Positions 23,361 through 34,650 of a DNA stretch of 64,000 nt are shown here, in pieces (position 1 is the first letter of the stretch; every line of letters starts with the position of its first letter). Source of the stretch: Eleusine coracana subsp. coracana (taxonomy: Eukaryota > Streptophyta > Magnoliopsida > Poales > Poaceae); assembly GCA_032690845.1 (NCBI GenBank), contig CM064425.1, positions 36,296,240 through 36,360,239 of the forward strand, read 5' to 3'. The translations under genes were made by a program, and so were the position numbers. The notes beneath the pieces are model-generated. The model saw only the letters and a list, made by a program, of their open reading frames with translations, was not told the DNA's origin and searched no databases.

Positions 23361-23370
23361 ATACAATCCA

Positions 23371-23425
23371 ATGTCTAGTATCTACTAGGTCAACAGGACT
23401 AATGCATTTTGGTGGGCTATAAATA
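23371..23425 (+). promoter_or_regulatory. promoter of cysteine-rich gene 1: conserved block with W-box and TATA box
   Basis: The block GTCTAGTATCTACTAGGTCAAC (23373-23394) has a close match before gene 3 (44647-44665). It contains GGTCAAC, the reverse of GTTGACC, a W-box of the WRKY-binding type. A good TATA box TATAAATA lies at 23418-23425, 115 bp before the ATG. Promoter identity is inferred from position, conservation and the TATA box. Confidence 0.55.
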
Positions 23426-23539
23426 GCGCCTAAGTTCACCATCACAAAGTCACCTGTTCCTTTAGTTGCTTTCCCATCTTCGTTTGCATCTTGTCTTCAG
23501 TTCCTTTGTTGACTACGATATCCACATCGTTGATATACA

Positions 23540-23962
23540 ATGGCTTCGGCTGCTTCAGCCCTTAACGTGGTCGCTTTCGCTGCGTTATGCGTCATGCTGG
23601 TTCTTTCGTCGCTGGGAGACGAGCTACCAAGTGCCTTGCGGTGCTGCTCCAACTCTTGTGCCTCTTACTGCAACTCATCGTGTGCCGCCGCGGCCAACCA
23701 GTCCTGCGATATCCAGCTTCCCATACGCTGGGACCAGTGCTACTACGACATGAACAGTAGCTGCACAGCTAACTGCGGCACCAACTGCGGATCTAATGCC
23801 ACGTGCATCGCATCGTGCGGCTGTGATGAGTTGTCCAAGTATTGGTGCGCGGGGGTTAACAGGTTTAGTACCGGTTGCAATATGTATAACCCGCGCACAA
23901 TCTTCCAGTGGTGCTGGCCCACTTGCAATGCCACCTGCTACGGCAACTGCATCAAGGGCTGA
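23540..23962 (+). CDS. cysteine-rich secreted protein, copy 1 (family not recognised)
   Basis: This intronless ORF of 140 residues is the most divergent of three copies in the window. Residues 1-26 form a signal peptide (hydrophobic core about 10-24, likely cut after SSLG before DEL). The mature part has 19 cysteines at 35, 36, 40, 44, 48, 56, 67, 75, 79, 83, 89, 93, 95, 103, 113, 125, 129, 133 and 137. Spacing is mostly CxxxC, suggesting helical arms braced by disulfides. Potential N-glycosylation sites are N45, N53, N72, N86 and N130. Compared with copies 2 and 3 it has Met71 and Ser99 where they have Cys. The start is chosen because all three copies align from MASAA and all are exactly 140 residues. 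A TATA box lies 115 bp upstream. The function is unknown; secreted defence or signalling peptide is an inference. Confidence 0.85.
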   Translation: MASAASALNVVAFAALCVMLVLSSLGDELPSALRCCSNSCASYCNSSCAAAANQSCDIQLPIRWDQCYYDMNSSCTANCGTNCGSNATCIASCGCDELSKYWCAGVNRFSTGCNMYNPRTIFQWCWPTCNATCYGNCIKG

Positions 23963-25389
23963 ATACTAGCTAGTGACATCCAAATAGGAGTTTTGGCGGT
24001 GTCTATCTGCACGTTCCTGTTTCATTAAGTATGTATCGGTCTCACACGTACGCGTGGCACTTATATTCGTATCTGCATTTTGTCTACGTGTTTGAGTAGA
24101 TCCATCGCTCTTTTGTCATCAATAGTTTATTTGGAATAGTAGCTTCTCGTTGTAGCATATATGTATGAGTAAATCAAGGTTTCATCTATATATAAAAAAA
24201 ATTACAGCGCTGATTTGCTCTTGTGATAAGGTCTTGTGACTCGACTCAATGGGCAGTGAGTTTGTGTGAGTTCTCATCAGCACTCGATTCCATATGTATT
24301 TATTGAAAAAAAAAGAGATGATCTCCCTACCAAGATGCCTAGAAAAAAAGATAGAAACATGCTAAAAATACTAAAAAAAAGCACAGTAACTGGCCTTTGA
24401 TCCACTCATCACGTAATTTTACATCTACACAGATCTAATGTCTTCCCTGCTCTGACACAGAGCAATGCTCACAGGCTGGAGCCGGCAGCTCGGACCTTTG
24501 TGTCCTGAACCTTGGAGCGCTGAAAAAAACAATTTACAAAATGCAGTACCTTGAAGCCAGGCAAAATGAAATCTGGAAAGTAGAAGGATAGCTTTCTTGT
24601 CTTCCATATACGTAAAGTATGTTTCTAGATATTTTTTTCCCAACATTCAGGCTTGAAGATGACTGCTGGCCATCCTTGCCCCGAGGATTTTGTGCCCAAG
24701 AACATCAACCGTGCCTCGAGACACTATCTATGCACTGCAGGCTCCAGGTTCAGAACAGCCATGTCACATGTTTGCTTCAATTACCATATTGATTGAACTT
24801 CGAATTGAAAGGCGCAAGGAACAAATTACGTACTCTAAACGGTTCAGGTCTAGTGGTTTACATGCTTGCCTATGAAAGCGTTCACTTTGGTTTACTGCTT
24901 ACTGAGAATTTTGTGCTCAAGCAATAGCCAACACTAGCTAGAATGAATATTTTCTGACATAATTTCTAGGAACAGAGTGAGCTTCATGTGTCATTGAAAC
25001 ACAGATGTCATATATGGGATTGACATTTTCTTGCAACCGGCTCCCAAGAAATGCTACGAAGAAAAAGCAGGAAAGATGCTCATACCCAGTTTTCGATGTG
25101 AGGTTCAAAATATATTTGCGTTCACGATTACAATCCATTTCATTTGCAAATATAATATTTTGTGCACCTGGCTGTTCCTTCCTTTAGCCTGCAGCATGGG
25201 CTTAGCACCTGATTTTCAAAGGCTAGTGTATATAAGTTTAGTCTGAAACACCAAAATCTGAACAATTTTTCAGTTGTAGACTAGCACAACACCAGGTGAA
25301 ACACAAACCTGGCTCCGCGCCTAAGCTACATAAATTAAACCGAGTATACACGATGGAGAAATTGTCAACACGCAAAAGAACAATAACTA
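23963..25389. other. 3' flank of gene 1 and intergenic DNA
   Basis: A segment at 24228-24283 (cttgtgactcgactcaatgg, gtgagtttgtgtgagtt) matches 34207-34253 downstream of gene 2, so the duplicated unit reaches at least 280 bp past the stop. Beyond that no gene, repeat or RNA is recognised. Confidence 0.5.
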
Positions 25390-25598
25390 CTCCCTCTGTT
25401 CTAAATTATATGATACTTTAATTTTTTTAAGTTTTCTTAAATTATAAGACATCCACGCATCCCAATGCACCTTTTCCTCTTACCAATACATCCTTATCTC
25501 TATCTTTCTCTTTCTCGTTTTCTGTGCAACTCTCTTTTTACCTCTCCTTAATTCCTATGCCCGAAGCTAAAATGTCATATAATTTGGAAGGGAGAGAG
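25390..25598. mobile_element. Stowaway-type MITE (Tc1/mariner)
   Basis: The unit starts CTCCCTCTGTTCTAAATTAT and ends with its imperfect inverse (cataatt-like block, then ggaagggagagag). It is flanked by TA on both sides (25388-25389, 25599-25600). About 209 bp, noncoding. The terminal CTCCCTC-type consensus and TA duplication are diagnostic of Stowaway elements in grasses. Confidence 0.8.
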
Positions 25599-25599
25599 T

Positions 25600-26035
25600 A
25601 GTATAACCTAACGTGATTGATACTGTAACTCAGTAAATATTCTTAGCTTCCTAATACACTAACACGGATGAGATTATTTGAGATTGTTGTTTCTTAAATA
25701 GAACTATTTCCAACATAAAAAGTAGAGAACACGGATCAGAATTAAGATACACGTGTTTGGTTCGAATAATCACATTGGTAACGACCATGAGACTTTTCAC
25801 GATTTTTGTGGAAGTAAAATAGTGTGGCAGAGGGACAAATCATGGTGAATAATAGAAAAGTATTCGTACTTACATGTTTTACGTTAGCTAAAACCGAGGA
25901 GCCATGGGAAGTGGTGAAAGTTTATGTGCCTTCAACACCGACAGTTAAGGTAGATCCATTGTCCGGTAATATAGATCACGCAAATGGTGAGATGCTGGTG
26001 GGGTCCATAGACTACGATTTGCTTATCACACTGTC
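25600..26035. other. intergenic DNA with an unsupported ORF
   Basis: An 80-codon frame (25824-26066) runs into the LINE remnant at its 3' end. Its first part matches nothing I know and may be degraded LINE or flanking DNA. Confidence 0.3.
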
Positions 26036-27720
26036 AGAAGATAATCTGCTTGATGCACGTGAATAACCTGGCATTTCATATTCTTGGAGTAGTATAATTT
26101 GTGGAATTGATGCTGTGAAAAATGGCCTTATTTGGCGGGTGGGGAATGGTGAATATATCAATATCTGATTTGATTCATGGATACCGAGTTCTGTAACTAG
26201 AAGACTGGTAACTCTGAGGGGGCAAACAATTCTGTCAAGAGTTGCTGAATTAATTGACCCTTTATCTGATGAATAGGATAAAGTAATTATAGAGGAAATA
26301 TTATGGGAGGAAGATGTCAAGTATATAACATTTTCAGGACACACTTGCTTGGCACTTCCATAGTAATGGCTTATTTTCAGGAGCGAATTTCCTATGTGCC
26401 ACTAAAATTTCGTTTGGTTCCCTCTGCCATAAAAAATATTAAAGTTTCCTCTATGCCATCAATTTATTTTTTGGTGCTTCTCTGTCACTGCCATCTAAAT
26501 ATTTCCGTTACTTTCAATTAGTAGGACCGAGCTGTTTCATTTTTCATTGCCCATGCTAGCCTTTTCTCTTTGTTAGACTGACAATTGAGTTCCGATTCAG
26601 TCTCAAGGAATCTTTCCCCTCGATTTCCTTGTTCGATTTAGAAACCGACTCCCATCCTTGCCGATACCCAACGCGTGGCGCTCTGCTGAAATTCAGGCGG
26701 CGGCTCATAGCAAACGAGCGGATCACAGCTGCATTTGTCGAATCTGCAGGTCCGTGAGCTCTCGCGCCGTCGCATGCCAGGGTGGAAGCATGGGGCAAGA
26801 TGTGCTTGCGCTGCAGGCGAGGTCGGCGAGCGCGGGCTCGAGGCGTGGAACGACCGCACGCTGCAGGCGAGGTGGGCACTCGATGCGATGATGCGGCCGC
26901 AAGCTTCAGGCGACAAGCTGGCTCGCGCTTTGGGAAAGGCAGGCAGGCACGTATAAGCAAATTTTGTGCAAATGTAAGCAAATTATTCGTGGCAAATATA
27001 ATTATGTGCAAATACGCTAAATTGTGTACGTAATTGTCAATTGAAGATACCACATCCCTGGTCTTTTGGCATGCAGTGGCATTACGGGAACGTAAGCACA
27101 ATTTTCATGCGTGATTTGGCTGGAGCATTTTCTTCTTTTAAAGTGTCGTTTAACACTGTTATATGGAGAAATGGACGCTAGTGACACGAGAGGCATCAAA
27201 AATCAAGTTGATAAGACAGAGGAAACTTCAATATTTTTCATGACACAGAAGGAACTAGGAAAATTTTAGTGGAATAGAGAGAATTTACTCTTTCAGTGAA
27301 TTATGCTTATCATGTTCTTGATGATCAGAGGTGCAGACAAGCTCGTAGACAGGTGGAAGAGAGCTCTAGTACTTCAGCTGGAGGTACATATGCAGAAGGG
27401 GAGCATTTTGATTGGAATAAAAAATATGGAAGATGGCATGTCCACCAAAAATCAAACAATTTTGTCTTTAGGTTGGCACATCATAGTCTTCCACTATTGA
27501 CAAATAGAGACGTGGAATTGAACACTGAAACTCTATACCTATCTGTAATCGACTAGATGAAGATGAGGGTCACTGTTTTCTAAAATGTAAATGGGTGAAA
27601 ACATGTTATCTAAGCGATGAGCAAAAAACAGGTGGTGCACCATATTCTGAGTTCAAAGGAGGAACAAAGGAGAAATGTTGTATGTCTCTTATGGACTTAT
27701 GGTCATGGTGAGATACTAGA
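26036..27720 (+). pseudogene. L1-type LINE remnant (region before zf-RVT and zf-RVT domain), split by an insertion
   Basis: Downstream of reverse transcriptase, plant L1 elements carry a conserved stretch seen here as NLLDARE (26042), CGIDAVKNGLIWRVGNGEYI (about 26100) and WIPSSVTRRL, up to AWHFHSNGLFS at 26380. After a 910-bp insertion the same frame continues VNYAYHVL at 27297 and reaches a zf-RVT-like module with LAHHSLPLLTNR and a CNRLDEDEGHCFLKCKWVK zinc motif (about 27545-27600). Stops at 26064, 26165 and 26274 and frameshifts kill it. Reverse transcriptase and endonuclease are not present in the window. Confidence 0.75.
26381..27290. mobile_element. non-autonomous long-TIR element (Mutator-like, Pack-MULE candidate) inside the LINE
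   Basis: The ends are inverted repeats of about 112-115 bp (26381-26492 and 27176-27290). Shared cores are CCACTAAAATTT, AAAAATATT, AAGTTTCCTCT and TGTCACT. TTTCAG flanks both sides (26375-26380 and 27291-27296). Collapsing one TTTCAG restores the LINE frame exactly. The interior at 26640-26950 is much more GC-rich than the arms, as in Pack-MULEs carrying gene pieces, and part of it is open on the minus strand (26556-27101) with no recognised domain. Mutator elements usually make 8-10 bp duplications, so the superfamily is tentative. Confidence 0.65.
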
Positions 27721-27774
27721 AATAAAGTAAATGCTGGAGAACAGCTAAGGCAACCGGCGCAGGTTGTCCGGCTA

Positions 27775-27822
27775 ACTACAGGCCTTAATATCTGATTGCA
27801 TTCAGATACTAAGGCCTGTAGT
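27775..27822. repeat. near-perfect hairpin, 21-bp arms and 6-nt loop
   Basis: The left arm actacaggccttaatatctg (plus one more A) pairs with the right arm at 27802-27822 with a single mismatch around the loop ttgcat. No host element was recognised around it. It could be a MITE remnant or a transcribed stem, but it is too short for a typical plant microRNA precursor. Confidence 0.7.
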
Positions 27823-30514
27823 GAACTGTCAAGCTCCGCGCTCTATTATCGTCCATTTCTATCTTCCGTCATCTGCGTGGTGGGTGGTGCGGAATGGAGG
27901 GAGGAACCAGCAGGGAAGGGAGAGAGCAACCAGTAGGTACGTAATAGATATAAAATAATTATAATGCTGCCATTTGTTTTTTTCTAATACTAGATTGAAT
28001 GGTTCGCACAGTTGCGCAGGCTAGCTACTAAACATCCCTGCAATATTCTAGAATCACTTTCACTTTTCTTATATGGTGATGTGTATATACAACCTATGAT
28101 TGAATATATCGAAAGAGGATAAAATTATTATATAAAGTGAATGTAGGCTATCTAGTATTCGACTTATCTAGACTACACGTCAGTCACAATGCATGGATAA
28201 CCTACTAATATTGATCAAACTACAATGCTTGAATACAATGATCGACATCAATGCATCCAAGATTCAAAATACATGAAACTATTTAACAACCTAATAGTAC
28301 ATTAAAGTTTAGGTACATACCTGAAGCGTGAATCAAAGGTATGCTAGCTCAGAGAAGATCACACCCTTTGTATATGGTTGTCTTCATTGTCGATTGATTA
28401 TTAGCAAGAAGGTTTCGACTTAAAACATGATATCGACATAATTCATTGCATTGTAGCACTATACTAGTATTAGTTGAACTTAGATTTAGATCATCACAAC
28501 TGTAGAAAAGAAGAAATTATGCATTATTCTATTTTCTGGATGGATTCGTATTGCCTTTCAGATGAATAAGATTAAATGCTACCTCTTTATTAGAACATGC
28601 AAAAAAAATATTTTTTGTTAGTATTGCACCACTGTAATGTCTCCTAGATCAAGTGGCTCATGCCATTGCGCATGCTAGGCTTGTAGTTAGTTACCTGTTA
28701 CTCCCCTGATTTTTTAATATTTCCATTCATTCGAAAATTTTAATGTTAATGCCATAGAATACTTTTATGATTATGTATGCACAAATATGAGTATTCAATA
28801 CAATGTTTCACGACTAAGATTAATAGTTAGAGTTTGAGACTTTTGAAGAACAATAAACAACGTGGTTGCTTGTGGGCTAGACTCAAAGAGCAAAAATATA
28901 TTTCTGATACTTTTTCATATTTATATTACAAAATATTACCTAAATATAAATAAGAGAAATCAGCAGTCAGTGGAAGGCAAATATAAAGATGATTTATGGA
29001 TATGTCTTTTGTGACCTGCTGTTTACAGGTGGAAATGCAACCTTTCAATTGAATGAATCTTGACAATGGATCTTAAATTCTCCAGTATGCATGATTTTAT
29101 ATGAATATTAAGAAATCTAAATCTTATAAAACATGATGTAAGGGATATGCAAAAGAATTTTTCCAGAAAAATATTATATCGGTATCAACACAATATTGGT
29201 TTGAACTTTCTTAAAATTTTATCTTAAAACAATCATTGATTCTCTCTTTTCCATTCTTCCTATGTTTCATTGCATACAAGTTTCCTATCTATCTTCTATG
29301 AATCATTAAAACTCAGTTCCTCCTATATGTCTACATTTGGCCATGTGGATCATATATAGAGTACAGAGGGTACCATATTCTAAGTTATTATGTTTCCTTG
29401 CAAGTAATTTCTGCACTTCTGAAAGGTAAAAGAAACCTTGTTTGTTCAACGTTTATAGTTAGATGTAATACAAAGTCATATGCAATCCCTTGTTTTCGAT
29501 GTTGTCCCTAGGAAGATACCTGCATCCTCTTTTCTCTTATATTTCCACATGGCTACATAACCAGGTTATCTTTCCCGTTGACATGGGTTTTGTAGCGTTC
29601 TCGCAGCCTGTGTTGACCCAATCTTGCCATCTCCTTCAGTCTTTGCAAGATTGAGGGGAATAAGTGGGCATCATATAACTGAAAGTAATTAATATTTTAA
29701 AATGAATTCCAAAAATCACCTATTATTGCATGTCTTTCCAACAAATTCTATGTGAAGAGCTTGAAGTTTTTATCTATTATACTTGAGCAGCTAAACACCT
29801 TTGTATCTGAAGCTAACAAAGTACTAATTCTCAAAAGCAGGTGGCGATCTAATCATGACTCACTGCAAGTGTGTCACATTAAATTTCCAGGTTTCAACAA
29901 TTATATTATTCTACGGTGAGAGGAGTAAAGGACGCATATCCATATACCCTAATAGATGATGTCATGTATATGCCCTGAGATGTTTCATTGTCTTCATATA
30001 TTTATAGAAATTCTGAAGTTAATGCACTCAACACTACATGTGTATAAGTTAGACACCGGTCTAAAAAAACAATTTAGATATATCATTACTTTGATCTGAA
30101 AAGTGATAGATTTACTAATGTGGCTGTCTATGTTTATTAGTTACTTCCCTTTTAAGTCGTTAATTACCATGCCTATCTGTGACTGCATGCATGCCTATGA
30201 GAGTAACATAAGAAATTGTAATCTAGTGATGAAGAAATGTTCAATCATACCTTGCAAGCATGCAGAAAAGGACATTAATAGGTTATGTAGAAGGCATATA
30301 TACGTGCTATAAATAACTTTAACAATATTTCAAATCGTTATGTTTCTGTTTTCGACCTACAAAAGATCATCAATTACAAATATAGCGAATGAAATATATA
30401 ATAGACAGTGCAAAAATAAAAAAGTGAACTGACAAAAACAAATCTTACCCGATAAAAAAAGAAAGAAACAAAATAGATAGGAATCAAGTTGCAGGAGCTT
30501 GACATTGTTGAAAC
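27823..30514. other. AT-rich intergenic DNA, no gene seen
   Basis: About 2.7 kb without an open frame of note, recognised repeat or RNA gene. Low GC and frequent stops in all frames suggest old, unconstrained sequence. Confidence 0.5.
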
Positions 30515-31012
30515 GGCTGTGTTTGGATGGCACTGTCCTTCTTCAGCTTTGGTAATTCGAGGCATCTCAGCAACCCGTATGATTGTCTTGGTGGTCACGG
30601 TAATCATAAATTGCTGCACATGGCTTATAGCAGCCTTAGAGATGAGGCCCGGCCAGGTTATCCAGATTCAAATAAGATCAGAAGAGCAATTCTGTGTCTG
30701 GGTCGCATAGGGTTAAAATACATGCATGCATTGCATGTGAAATTGACTCCCATACTCCATTGCTGCGGTCTGTGTCCTTCCTCAGCTTGGCGATTTAGGC
30801 ATCGCGGCAACCCGTATGATAATCTCGATGGCCATGGCAATGTTCAAAAATCAGCTTAAAGCAGTCTTGGAGACGAGGCAAGGCCAGGTTCGTCAGATTC
30901 AAATAAGATCCGAAAAGCAATTCTACATATGTGTTATCATGGGGGAAAAATTAATACATACATGCATGGCCACACACGGATGTTGTTTTTCATACTCCAT
31001 TGCTGCGGTGTT
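30515..31012 (+). repeat. diverged tandem duplication, period about 231-240 bp
   Basis: Copy 1 (about 30515-30770) and copy 2 (about 30771-31012) share caacccgtatgat, aggccaggtt, cagattcaaataagatc and catactccattgctgcggt in the same order. The offset drifts from 231 to 240 bp because of indels. It shows no coding capacity. Confidence 0.75.
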
Positions 31013-31439
31013 ACCGGAGAATCAACACATATGCCGGAGAATCAGAGCGGAAGTGATAGGTCTATTTTGTGGCTTGTTGGACTCAACAGAATTGACAAGA
31101 ATTTGGGAATTCTGATATTGATCTCGGGTTTCGATCAGGTGGAGGCCGCAGGTATCTGTTCTTTTGGTTCGTGGCAGAGATTAGGAAGGGATACAGGTAG
31201 TCTGTAACGGAAATTTGGATCGTACGAGGAGGGAGTTATGTCTGAGGATTCATGAGGAGAGAATTGAGAGCTAGATTTCCTTCTTTACATGTGTGACGTG
31301 GGAATTGAGGGCTGGATGTTTTGCTTTTTTATGAGAATTTCTAGTCTATTTTTGAATTTTTCTAGACACCATGACAGGAAGTTCATCTTCTTTTATTATT
31401 AAATAGATAGATTACTCTAGTATAACCAATCCTATTTAA

Positions 31440-33039
31440 AATTACTGGTAGTACTTGTGTTGAGAGGCCAACTAAATAATCTGGATCCTCGGATTCCAAC
31501 TACAACCAGTAATGATACTTGTGGTGGGAGGGCATCTAATCATCTGGATCATCGAATCCGAATTACCACAAACGTTGGTGGATCATCGGATCCAAATTGT
31601 CATTGTTTACCACCACCATATGTAAGCCCTGTGAGGACCAACTTACTTTGTTGACTCTTCGGATTCCATGTGTCGGCCAAATTAAGACCATGTATCGTGT
31701 AAGTCCTGCACAAAGTTTTCTATAACTGATCTGTTATATTTTATTAACTAAGTCAGCTTTTGATCCTTAAATCAAGATTGTTACACTGCATCGACGCTCA
31801 ATGTCAAGCATCAACTCTTCGGATTCCATGTGAAATAGAGAAAGTCACAAAGTCAAAGTCTTGTGAGATATGCACACAAGTAATATGAAAAGAGAAACGT
31901 CTTCGACCTCATCTCGTCTCCCTCCCTCTCCCCATGGCTAGTCGCAACGGAGGATTTTATTTTGTTATTTTTAATAGTGACATGTAATAAAAAATAATTT
32001 GAAATTACAAATAAAACAATCTCTCCAATACATGGCTTTATTTAGTGTTTCGTTTCACTTAAATCAATGTTTTTTTATTGGTTATCTATAGGATGAAATA
32101 AAACTCCTTTCCTTCAATTCTAGTATCATAGTGTTTCAAGTCTACCCAGTTTCATCTAAATGAAACTCCTTCCCTCTCTCTCCTCATAACTTTTTTGCCA
32201 TGTCATCAAAATTTCTTATGTGACATCTCATTTATTAAAAATGAAACTTCTATTAGGATTAGCCTAAGGTTACATCAGGGAACTATATAGACACCGCCAA
32301 ATTATTTTATATTATTCTCCACCTTGTATGTTCTCCAGCTACGGATAAATCTCCATTTCCTTTCCAATGGTTCTCTACTTCGTTCTATTTCAACTACTGC
32401 ATTCATCTACATCTATGTCAACTACGGATATATATGTAGCTTCTGTTTGTATTAACATATATAGTGAGCAAGACACAGACCTTCCATCTCATAAAATGGT
32501 GTAGCTACCTAATAAATGAGTAGATTGAGAAATGAAGCCAAAAAGACAGATTAAAATGTCAATAAAATTTATTTGGTGCATACTACATGTAGATTCGGTT
32601 AGCCCCAATGGATCATCTGTAACTACCAGTGACATGGCAAGGAATTTGTTATTAAAGAGAGCAAATGTTTTTCATCTCTATAAAAGGCTGTGGGCACCCT
32701 TTCAACATTATGAAAGACAAATGCAACTAAATTAACTTTCCTTTAATTCCAACTAAATCTAACCAAACGTTATGGTCACCTAGCAATAGTTTAATGTTTT
32801 GACAAACCTATGAAACCGTGTGACATGAAACTAAATACTGAGAGATGTAATTTTATTTCATAGAGCAAGAGCTCAAAACTAACGTGTCACACTTGAAAAG
32901 TGTCGGATGAAAGGGTCTATATTGAGATTAGAGGGTTCTGGTTGTATTCACGGTTTGTGCATGGTTGCATCCAATAAAATAAAGTATGTGAGTCCATCTG
33001 CACGTTTGGGTGGAGTTCATTCAATACATTGCTATGAAA
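31440..33039 (+). other. upstream flank of gene 2; part of a segmental duplication shared with gene 3
   Basis: 31650-31920 aligns with 43880-44120 (ttccatgtg, accatgtatcgtgt / atcatgtatcgtgt, aagtcagctt, cttaaatc/cataaatc). 32270-32450 aligns with 44120-44330 (ttctccagct/ttctccatct, ataatctccatt, tgtagcttct). 31440-31640 holds several degenerate copies of a motif around atctggatcatcggatcc. The extra sequence at about 31950-32270 is absent from the gene 3 copy and may be an inserted element. No gene is seen. Confidence 0.5.
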
Positions 33040-33246
33040 TTCCCTCCTCTATTCTAAATTATATGACACTTCAGTCATCTCAAGTTTATTAAATTATAAG
33101 TCTGCCTTACTTTTCATTGCAGCTTTCTTTTTTCTTAATACATCTCTATCTGTGTCCTCCTTGTTTCCTATGCAGCAAACATTTTCACCTATTCTTGAGC
33201 TTTAATGATCAAAGCCAAATCGTCATATAAAGTTGAACAAAGGGAG
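33040..33246. mobile_element. Stowaway-type MITE, second copy
   Basis: The start TTCCCTCCTCTATTCTAAAT and the end aaagggag followed by TA (33247-33248) match the termini and internal layout of the 25390 element (attatatgacact, aaattataag, gtcatata), so it is the same family. It lies 350 bp before gene 2 and could carry regulatory sequence (inference). Confidence 0.7.
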
Positions 33247-33436
33247 TAGCAGACACTTAAACTTAGGCTTTCACTTCATAGATAGAATCTAAAAATATCC
33301 AAATTTAAACAAAGATGTAATCCATTCAAAGTAATTCAGAGATCTCATCCACGTTTGTTGTTGTAGATTTATGCGGGTACTTACAAATATACTGGATATT
33401 TCTACAAATAGCATGCAAGATCAATATCGGTCACTG

Positions 33437-33442
33437 TATAAG
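33437..33442 (+). promoter_or_regulatory. TATA-like box of cysteine-rich gene 2
   Basis: TATAAG in gtataagcttacaaata lies 158 bp before the ATG and aligns with ttatagcttacaaata before gene 3 (162 bp before its ATG). The upstream W-box block of genes 1 and 3 is not found here, though gcaagatca before it is shared with gene 1. Confidence 0.45.
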
Positions 33443-33594
33443 CTTACAAATAAGACCCTAAACACCGTCTGAAAGGCGCCAACAGAGTAGCTTCCCCGTC
33501 TCCCTTCATAGCGTCTTGTTCAGTGTTCTCGTCTGGCCACATATTTCTCCATCTGAAATAAAGGTTGCTAGAACAACGGTGAAAGCAGGAAGCC

Positions 33595-34017
33595 ATGGCT
33601 TCGGCCGCGGCTGCCCTGAACGGGGCCGCTTTTGTTGCCTTGTGTGTCATGCTCGTCCTTTCGTCGATGGGACAGGAGCTACCGAGGGCATCGTTGTGCT
33701 GCTCCAACTCTTGTGCTTCTTATTGTAACACATCTTGTACTGCCGCTGCTAACAGGTCTTGCGATATCCAACTGCCCATAGCCTGGGAGGGGTGCTATCA
33801 GGCATGCAGCAGTAACTGCCCAAATATATGTAGCAACTACTGTGGATCAAATGCAACCTGCATCGCATATTGCAACTGTGACGCATTGTGCAGGGGTTCC
33901 TGCGCTCAGATTAATAGGTTTAGTATTGGTTGCAATATGTACAGCCCAAGCACAATCTTCCAGTGGTGCTGGCCCACTTGCAACTCGACTTGCCACGACA
34001 ACTGCATCAAGGGGTGA
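33595..34017 (+). CDS. cysteine-rich secreted protein, copy 2 (family not recognised)
   Basis: 140 residues, intronless. Signal peptide is about 1-26 (cut likely after SSMG). The mature part has 21 cysteines at 35, 36, 40, 44, 48, 56, 67, 71, 75, 79, 83, 89, 93, 95, 99, 103, 113, 125, 129, 133 and 137. By eye about 71% of residues equal copy 1 and 74% equal copy 3. Conserved blocks are the signal peptide, LCCSNSCASYCN, SCDIQLPI, GCNMYSP and WPTCN with terminal NCIKG. Residues 63-82 between cysteines differ almost completely among copies. Conserved N-glycosylation sites are N45, N53, N86 and N130. The ATG is in a good plant context (gccATGGC). The frame is intact, so the gene is probably functional. 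No known peptide family was recognised. Confidence 0.87.
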   Translation: MASAAAALNGAAFVALCVMLVLSSMGQELPRASLCCSNSCASYCNTSCTAAANRSCDIQLPIAWEGCYQACSSNCPNICSNYCGSNATCIAYCNCDALCRGSCAQINRFSIGCNMYSPSTIFQWCWPTCNSTCHDNCIKG

Positions 34018-34650
34018 GTACAAGCGGTGTCCTATGGGAGTTTGATTGTGATGTGTCTGTCATGTCTAAGCCTGTTACGTGTTTCATCAAAGTCTGCCAG
34101 TGACGCTTTTGTAGCACTTGTATAAGTAGCTGCATCTACGTGCACCTGTATCAGCAGTAGTATCGTAGTCAATAATTGGATGTATCATCTTCTTGTAAGT
34201 TCTAGCATGATGTCTTTGAGTCCATGGGCTGTGAGCTTGTGGGAGTTGTCATAGGCAATTATGTGTTCTTAACAGAGATATGTAAATGTTGCTGGAACAA
34301 AAGCTTTTTAAAAATACATGTTCTGTCTTGTAACAATTTAAATATGTATATTAATATTCATCTAAGTATCCGCCATTTTACAATTGAGTTTAGTCTTCAG
34401 GAGATAATGTTATGCAAATTTATAGCAGTTTGATAGATTAATCTATATCTGGTAAATTGTGCCACTACTAAGGAGTCTACGTCACTACATGCACATCTCA
34501 ATAAACAAACTGGTGCCATTTCTTCTATGGGGGCGTACGTAAAAGAGTTGTGATCTGAACAGTGGCGAAGCCAGGAGAGGGCCTGGCGCCATGGCTGCCA
34601 AAGTTCCCCTTAATAAGTCTTTTTTTCTTGGGCCTAGTCACCATGGGGTT
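34018..34650. other. 3' flank of gene 2 and intergenic DNA
   Basis: The first 240 bp are homologous to the gene 1 3' flank (see 24228-24283). The remainder contains an agtggcgaagccaggag segment at about 34560 of the sort found at plant transposon ends, but no complete element can be defined. Confidence 0.4.

Noticed and set aside
26556..27101. 181-codon minus-strand ORF as a host gene
   Set aside because: Runs into one inverted repeat region of a transposable element; at most a captured fragment.
34560..34600. Separate transposon starting at agtggcgaagccagg
   Set aside because: The motif is common at plant element ends, but no opposite end or target duplication was found.
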